64,000 nucleotides of DNA, taken from Lepidodermella squamata. Lineage: Eukaryota > Gastrotricha. Under the pieces are notes generated by a model. That model was not told where the DNA came from. It made no database searches and worked only from the letters and a program-made list of their open reading frames with translations. Position numbers and translations under genes: made by a program. Shown here one piece after another: positions 35,101-44,100 of this stretch; position 1 is the stretch's first letter, and every line of letters starts with the position of its first letter. The stretch lies in NCBI GenBank assembly GCA_047495785.1, contig JBLDXI010000024.1, forward strand, positions 3,968,001 through 4,032,000, in the 5' to 3' direction.

Positions 35101-38100
35101 GAATATAATTGTTATTCAAAAGTACATAGACTCATAGACTATGTATAGACTCATTTTCACGTCTTTTACTGCCAATCAAAACATATTTATTACTGCCATA
35201 CCCATTTTTAATACCAAATCAGGTTTTTGCAGATAGATGTGAATATGCTAATGAGTATGGTGTTACATGTGAATTCCACCTCAAAACGGGCTGAAGTTTT
35301 ATATTAATACTGGGTACTCTGGTTTCCGCGCAAAACGTACAAATCTTTCGCCTTTTACTAAAGATTTCCGTGCGTGGGAACATTCAATGAGCCTTCGGGC
35401 GATTTCTTGGGCTTCTCCTTCGACGAGAAGCGAAAGAGCAAACACAAAAAATGTTTAGTTGAATTGTAGGATTCAGCAGTAGCGTTCAACAGGGAGGCAT
35501 GCTGAAACCTTTAATTACGTGAATCGAAGTCGGCGCTTTGAGGAATTCTTAGGCGCAAGATTCCATATACAATAAAGAGTGTAACAGACCTCTATGCCTA
35601 GCTGAGTTGCTCGGCTAAAGGAACAGCGAAATTAAAAAATTTAACGGAAAGCTCCTGTTCCTTCAATTGAATGAATTTATTTAACTCGATCCTTACTTAC
35701 ATATCGGGATAAGTAAAAGGCCTTCAATGTTTTAGTTGGAGCCCTATAAGGTATACGGCACTACAAGCTCTCAGGTCAGATTTCAAGCTGATAAAACTAG
35801 AGGAACTAGGAACTAGTAAAAATATTGCACCCCCGGCGGGACTCGAACCCGCAATCTTTGAATTAGAAGTCCAACGCCTTGCCATTAGGCCACGAGGGCT
35901 GCTTGAAAATTCAAACAGCATACAGGATGATAAGCTCAAATAGGTTTATTCCGCCACGGAAAATCATGGGAAAAAAGACTGTGCGCCGCCCGGGAGTCGA
36001 ACCCGGGTCACAAGAATGGGAATCTTGTATGATACCGTTACACTAGCGGCGCTGGATAAAAGAAATTAGAAAAAAATGAACTAAAATGTTCCTTGAAACT
36101 TTTTACTTCATCTCGTAAGCAATTGAAGGAACAACACGTTAACATGAAAATTTGAAAGTTCAAAGGAATAATGAAATTATTTTTAGATTTTAGAAAACTC
36201 TCCCGGGCGTTAAAATTCTAGGATTTCTTTCTTTCAAAAAAAAAAACCTTAGAAGTCTCTAATTATTTGTATTTATTCTAATTTCAGCGTTGTATGGTTC
36301 AATTCGGCTGGTCAGACGGTACCATCAAAAACGTCCACGTCGACATGCCAGCGTTATACGAGTACCAGAAGCAACTCGACGAAACCGTGCGCCTGCTAGA
36401 GGCCCGCATCGACTGGCTGACGCGCCGCAGCCGCCGCCTGTGGGGCACAATCGTCGAAAAACGCGTCGTTTTCCTCATCGACCTAAGCGCGGCCAACTTG
36501 AACTACCTGGTCCACATTCAACACTCAATGCGGCTTGTCCTCGAGCAACAGATGCAAAACAAAGAATTTTTCAACATCATCGGCTTCGGCGGCACGGTTC
36601 GCGCCTTCAGCCGATGTATGGTCAAGGTGAATGAAGAAAATTTACAGCGAGCCTGGCGATTCGTTCTCAGCCTCGGTTGTATTGGTGGCCGAAATTTTCT
36701 GGGCGCGTTTCGAGCCGCCGTTGAACAGCTGGAACAGGAAGAGCATGACATAAGGCCCGAGGGCGTTTATGTCCTGACCAGCGGGGTTCCGGATGAACCA
36801 GCCTCGGTGGTTTCGACCTTCCTAGAACAGGCCGCAGCTGGAACCGGGGTTAAAGTTCACACGCTGCTGTTCACCGTCGATGAGGTCGTCGCGCATGGCT
36901 CGCTGCCTGGGCGTTACGCTTCGGCGGTTCAAACGGCAGATTGCTTGCGGGAAATGGCGCATTGCACGCCGGGCGGGCGGTTTCACTGGTTCAGCGAGGC
37001 TGGTATCATTGAGAGCGATGATATCAAGACGATTTCGCTCGAAATCGATCAGGCGATTAATTTTTCACAGAAATGTTGCACCCTTGTTGAAACGGTGAAG
37101 CGAAAATATCCCGACTCAATTTCTCAGGTAATTTTGTGCAGTCGTTTTTTTGAAAAATGAAATTTTGTAAATGAATTTTTTAATTCCATTTTTGCTAATT
37201 TTTTATTTTTTATTGATTTTTCTTGGTCGATTGGAATGTAGAATTGTTTAGGATTTTAGGATTTATAATTTATTTTCGGAATTTCGGTAATTTTCAGAAA
37301 AATCTAGTGGTGTTGGTAATCAGTTACCATTAAAAAAGCTACGAACTCTGCAAAATCGTTTCAACGCGGTGAAAACTAATAAAAAAACCGGTCTTGATTC
37401 CCGATTTTTCTCTTTCAAAATTCCGATTGGAAAAGGAAAATGAGGGTTTTTTCCTGGAAAATATTCCGGACTTGAATGATGCAGTGAGATTTTTTTATTA
37501 TCTTGAAAGTTCATTTGCAGCAGTACATTTCATGAAATAATTTGATAAGTTAAACGTATGTAGCCGTAAAATGTTCACTTGGCAGTAACTAGGAAGTCGG
37601 ATAGCTTGAAATGCGACTTGACCGGCAGGTCATTAGGAAATTCGCCATCTTCGTTTTCCGACTCCGCGACTTCATCTTCGTAATCAACAAAGTCGTCTTG
37701 GAGAAATTTTTTTGAAGGCTGCGAGGCGCTGACGAAGGTGTGCATGCGACAATTGCAAGGTTTCATTGGTTCCTTCAAAACTTGCCGCCTATTGACGTAT
37801 TCCCTATCGCCTAGAAAGACATGAATTTGCTCGCTTTCAACTGTTCGGTCCACTTTTTCTTGCTTCGCCGGCTCGTATTTGCCAGCTTTGAGTTGAGCCA
37901 GAAAATTGTACGCGTTCAATTTTGATCTGGGGGAGGATTTTTCCAGTGGTTTTTCGGTCTGATCCGGGCCGTAGTACAGGACGTGGTCAGCCTTTACGCA
38001 GGATTGAAGGCCTGAAGCGCCTTTGTGTTGAACCAGGGCAATTGCCTCGGCCGATTTCTGGCCCTTGTCCTTGAATTCTCGGTCTTCAATAGCCAGCTGA

Positions 38101-41100
38101 CGAATTTCGTCACAGACGCGAGTTGGTACATTCCAGCGACCCTGTTTGTTCAGAGAATACTGCACGCCATTTTCGAAATATTCCGGCAAATCCACTGAAA
38201 ATTGAAGAAATAATTTAAAATTAAGATTTTGTTCAGTTATTTCAAATTAAAAAAAAATACATAAGTAAATGAAAATGCAAATTTTCTATTCGAACTCACA
38301 ATTTGATCCATTCGACCGCAATACTACGACTTTGGCATTGGTTCCAGCGTGTATCGGATGGTTCGATTTGTCGTAGTAAACCTGACTCGGGATGAAATGG
38401 AGACGATGCCTGCGAACGGTTCCACCCGTTCTGACGCCAAATTTACCGCTTTTGCGAACCATTTTTGTTACCAAGGTAGTTGATAGTTAATGGGCTTTAG
38501 CGAAAGAACTCGTCGTGAGAAAGCAAGCGATTTGAAAGGATAGGGCAACAAAGCGCCGTTTAAATAGCACGGCTTATCGCTCCGTGGTGATTCATCGTGC
38601 GAATAATGAATCATGCGCTGTCGTTGCTTTTGATATAATATTATACCCGCGTAGTTTTTGATGAGTAATCTATCTGATGCAATTTGAATAAAAATTAAAT
38701 TTACCTCAACCAAAATTTTAAATTTAATGTCGGTCAATTTTTTAGAATTTTCGGAATTTTCTAGAATTTTCAGGGATTTTTTTCATATTTTATGAAATTT
38801 CATGTGATAATCGTAAAATGAGTGGATTTTCCAATTTTTAAAATATTTCAAAATGTATAATTTTTGCAGGTCAAACGGCAAGAGAAATTCGAAAATACAC
38901 TCGCGGCTAAGAATCGTGAATTTGAAGCGTTGGAAGATGGCTCTCAGGTAAAAGATAGCCGAGCCTTAGTTTCAACAGCCTGGATCGAACCTAAACACAC
39001 AGCTCTATCGCAACAGCGCCAGCAATTGCGGGCAAAATCGCCCGAAGCTAAGGATTGGCAGTTGACAATGCGAAGTGAGACGGCGGATGAGTCCAAGTCT
39101 AAATCAGCCCGGGCGACGCTGATTGCGAAGGAGCGCGAGGAGAAAGATCGGAACCGGCCGGCGTCTGCTATCGGACCCAAGACGACGATTTTCTATAACG
39201 AACGAAAAAATAATGTTGGAGTGCCGTTGACGAATTTGCCGGTTGGCAAAACTGTTCGGAAATTCATACCGCATCCGGTGTTTCCAGATGAGGAGGCTTA
39301 CGTGACGACTCGAGAGGTTAGTATTAGGATTTCTATGATTTTTGCAAATTCTTCGATTGAAAATTTCCGATCGATCCTTATTTTCCTATTCGTAGTAGAT
39401 GTAACAAGCGCCGCTAGTGTAACGGTATCATACAAGATTCCCATTCTTGTGACCCGGGTTCGACTCCCGGGCGGCGCACAATTCTTTTTACTGCCGTATG
39501 GTGGATTCAAGCCATAAAATCAGGTAGTTATTAAACATGAGTGGAACGATTCAGTGATCTGAAATTTCCGTATTCGCGATCACTTATGATATTGAACGGA
39601 AAACCCGCAAGAGTTAACCAGATTCGTTCAGCCAAAGGGAAACTGTCATCACAAATGAAGTTTGCCGCTGACAAGGAGTTTTGGTTCCTTTAGAACGCTC
39701 GTGATAAGCAAATTTCCATAAAAAACTTCGGTTTTTATTACCGATTCAAGCATCAAGCTTCCGATTAATCAGTTCCAGTTTTTAGCTGACAAAAATTGTT
39801 TCAGTTTTTCGCTTCTCTTCGAAGGAGAAGCCCAAGAAATCGCCCGAAGGCTCATTGAATGTTCCCACGCACGGAAATCTTTAGTAAAAGGCGAAAGATT
39901 TATTCGTTTTGCGCGGAAACCAGAGTACTTATTAATATTTTAAAATTTGAGCCCGTTTTAAGGTGGAATCCACATACAGCAAACAACTCATTAGAATATT
40001 CGCAACACTTCAATTTTCGAACCGAGGGTACACCTTTTTGCCTGTTTTGTCACTTTCTGCGAGCACTTTGAAGAGAAGAAATTTTGAAGCTGGTCGCAGT
40101 CACTGCGGAACGATCCTAGTGATGCGGTATCATACAGGGAGAGACTTGGGATTTCCTTTAGTTCTTCAGATTTTTCCTTCATTTTTCCTTCATTTCTACG
40201 CTTTCGTAACTTGAAAATCCTTGAAATTCCTAAAAATTCTAAAAATAAGAATATTATAATGAGTTGTTTGCTGCATGTGGATTCCACCTTAAGACGGGCT
40301 GGAAATTTAAATTAACAATGAGTACTCTGGTTTCCGCGCAGAACGTACAAATCTTTCGCCTTTTACTAAAGATTTCCGTGCGTGGGAACATTCAATGAGC
40401 CTTCGGACGATTTCTTGGGCTTCTCCTTCGAAGAGAAGCGAAAAACTAAAACAATTATACCCCGGTAGGCGCATACAATTTTCAGTTGGATCGTAGGATT
40501 CCTCCAGCTGCCTTCAAGGAGGAATGCTATTGAAGCCGTTACTGACATGGAGGTCGGCGCCTCTGAAGAATTCTTAGGATTCTTTCTCAAGATTCCACAT
40601 CCAATTTCCGCTCAGAACGGACAAATCGTTCTCCTTCCACCAAAGATTTCCGTGCTGGGGATTACAAGCTGGGGATTGGGGCTAAAATTGGGTGCGTTTC
40701 TAAACTCGTGTTTCTGATTTTTTTTATAAAATCGAAAAAAACATGACATTTCTTTAAAGCCGGTGTGTTTTACACATGTTAAGAGGCACGCGAGTTTATT
40801 TTGCTTAAAAACAACAAGAATAAAATAAAATTCAACAGAATAAAGAAACGCACCCACTGTTTAAGATTGAATTCTCTAGAAACTTCGAGCATCATTCACT
40901 GGTTCTTGGTATACGTTTTAAAATAACGGCAGATGAATTTTGTCACGTATGTAATAATTTTATTTCCAACCTTACGTCTTTTGAATAAAAGGGAAAATGG
41001 TTAAGAAATGAACAGATGTTGAAACAACGAGGCACCCTACAGCCACTGTAATTTTTCGTGCTGCAACAGAAGATTGCAGCACAACTAGAATTACTGTAGT

Positions 41101-44100
41101 TGCAGCTGTGATAGTAGTCAGATTCAAATGGGCGATACCAATGACGCGATCAGGCGGAGCCCATTTTGTGAACCTCAACCTGAGAATCAGCGAACAGCCA
41201 AATAGCTGTAGGAGCATATTAGCCACTGTTAAAACATAATAATGAATATGTTGTATCCTCGAATAGCATCTGGATTCAACAAACTGCGTCACAATATCTT
41301 GTTCAACGTCGTAAAAGGTCATTTCAACATTTAGAGCAGTTCGACCCGTTGGGCGATCATAGATGAAAAGCAGCACGAAAGATAATAACGAAATAACCAT
41401 CCAAACAAAGCAAGCTGAAATAGCTGTCCGAACACCTTTAATTTGCAATCTAGAAATCGCTTTTTCAAATCGTATTATTTTCTTCGAACCGGGTCTTACA
41501 GAAGTCCTGATTTGCTTATAAATGATGAATAGGAGGGCCGTTAAATACGCGGAGAATATGGACATTCCCAGGCCAAGGAACATTGGACCCGACGAGCATA
41601 TCCAATCGCCGTGATCTGACGGGTTGAATGAGAATGAAATCGCGGAAATATCTAAGAAAATACTTCCAATCATTGTTGGAAGATGCCTTGATGCATCGAC
41701 CTTTAACCGAAGTTTCAGCCAGAAGATAGAAATGATGCTTAAGGCAGCAGATAAGCCTGCCAACGTTGACAATGTAATGCAGGCGCTCAATGTGACGTCA
41801 TTCAACTTTATGAGTATATCTGCTGAGTCCTTTGGTAATTTGGCGAACTTGTTACTCCAGTTGATTTCAGCCATATCTTTTAGCTCATAAGTTACGTTAT
41901 CTTTGCTTCGGATGCTTTTGTAGTGAACTTTGTAGCCCGCCTTTGCACTCCAAGACTGAATAGACATGACGTCATCGTCGTATTCCAATCTTGACGAAAA
42001 CTTGACCCTACCAGTCCTCAATCCGCTGAAATCCGTCGCAGAAACACTTTGGTTAGTGACTTTCATGATCAGCTCTGGATATTCCTTGAAATCCCGTAAA
42101 GTCATGTTTAGGCGTGATAGTTGTTTTTCGGTCTGATCCAAAGCTAATACAGCCATAAGCATCATGTCGTGGCATAAAAACCTGTCAGCTAAGTCTATTT
42201 TCCAGCTCGATCGTACTGCGTGGTAAGGCAGAAATTCTGCATCGAACTCATGCAGGTTGTATCCGAGCAGGGTAGCTGTGTCGTAGTTATCGATTGGCGT
42301 TTGTGCTGATCCGTAGTAGAACATGTGTTCCAATTGTGAGATGATCATGTCTCTTGAGCAATCGGGGCTAATCATTTTCGGCAGCCCTAGAGGATCAAAA
42401 GCCATCAGCGAAGACAGGAGAAAAACATATCGATTGCCTTTAATGCCAACGTTGTAAGCGACGCATAGTAAGCGTAATATCACAAAAGCCTCGAAGGTTT
42501 GAACCACAAAAATCCTGGCGTCGCTTTGCTTCATAGATTGAACAGCTGCCTCATCGATGCCAGCACCAACATCGAACCAGGCGAGGCTAACGTTGAATTT
42601 ATCCATTTCACTGATGAAATGAGTTGCGAGTTGTATGTTTGTCGGATTCTCAGCATTAGCGTACATCGCAACTTTAGTCCATTTATTTCGCTTGATAAAG
42701 GCTAGGCATATGTTATTGCTGACTTCAGACGAGCTTCTTATTCGGTATACATTAGGGTAAGCCTTCCGATCGTTTGTAAAGAGTGCGCTTGAACAAGAGT
42801 ACGCTATTGCAACGCTGTTAAGGTGGTGAACCATTGCGCCGTAAGATTTGCAACCAGGGGTGTAAGTTGCTCCCAATATGACTGGGGATTGATAGGCCCC
42901 ACGGGGTTCGTTCATTTCGCGGGAAAAAGCCACAGCAATTTTCGCATCGTAAACCCCGTTAGGTCCTTCGTCAACTTCCTGAGTTACCAGATGGTAGTCC
43001 GGCAGAATGTCACTACGCTGGTTGATTTTATCCAGGACGAACTGCATAACAACGCTACATGTCATTTGATGTACAGGTATGGGGGACCATACTGCAAGAC
43101 GCAGGATTGTCAGATTATAAGGTTTCATCGCACCAACATTTAGGACTAGGACGTTTAGAATAATCGCGAAGCTTGCGAATTTCATTTTGTAAATTGTAAC
43201 GAATATTTAGCTTCGGGGCACTCTTTAAATGTCGAACGCCGGCGAGACAGGATTCTTAGGACTAATAATTGGCCAGATCCTACTTTTGACGTCAATACGT
43301 GACATTAACTCCGACAAATACCGTCATTATCAACTAAATTAGCTGTGCCTTGACATTACAGACAATTTAGCGACTAGACATGTGATATTCTGAGGACGAA
43401 CCAAGGGTGAAAAGGTGCAACAGATTCTGACATTATAACGGCAAATATCGACTTCACTAATTATACAACCTTCAAGTACCTGGGGTACGGGGGGTACCGT
43501 ACCCCTCGTATCTCGAGAGGTCCAAGCAGGAAAACCCATCAAAACCACAGAGGGGGACCCTTTGGTCAGATGAATTCGGGGCTGAAACTAACCAAACGTA
43601 CCCCTCACCTCGAAGATCTTACTTCGTCCACTGCTGATGGGTTGCAAAAAATGGTGATAGGCAGAGTAACCGAGGATAACCGGGTTACCCTCGAAAAACA
43701 TCGTAACCGAACCGAACCGAAGCTTAGAATTTGTAACCGGGGCATCTCTAGGCGGAAGCTTGATTCTTGACTGCGATACCGGGATATGTTTCAGATGGAA
43801 TGACTCATGAGCACTCTAAGCTTTAGGATCGTAGTTTCAAACCGGGTAATATAAAACCGGGCGATATCATGGCGTTCGTTGCGCTGAATAACTAGCACTT
43901 TCTGCTATTTTTGCTGGAAGTGCTGATTCGATGGGGAGGTTGCAAAAAGATTGCACCCCCGGCGGGACTCGAACCCGCAATCTTCGGCTTAGGAGGCCGA
44001 CGCCTTACCATTAGGCCACAAGGGCTGCTTGCATTTGGGAGTTGAAAATAAAGCCTTCGAGGTATATTGTCTCTAACATTAATTTTGCAACTCTCTTACG

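Larger units (their letters stand above)
34547..35432. repeat. Inverted U5 pair A/B
   Basis: The RNA-plus-promoter segments 34547-34737 and 35243-35432 are inverted copies, about 190 nt per arm, with about 500 nt between that contains tRNA-Lys. Confidence 0.8.
39810..40440. repeat. Inverted U5 pair C/D
   Basis: Arms 39810-40002 and 40249-40440 are near-perfect inverted copies of U5 plus promoter (about 190 nt each) separated by about 245 nt. Confidence 0.85.
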
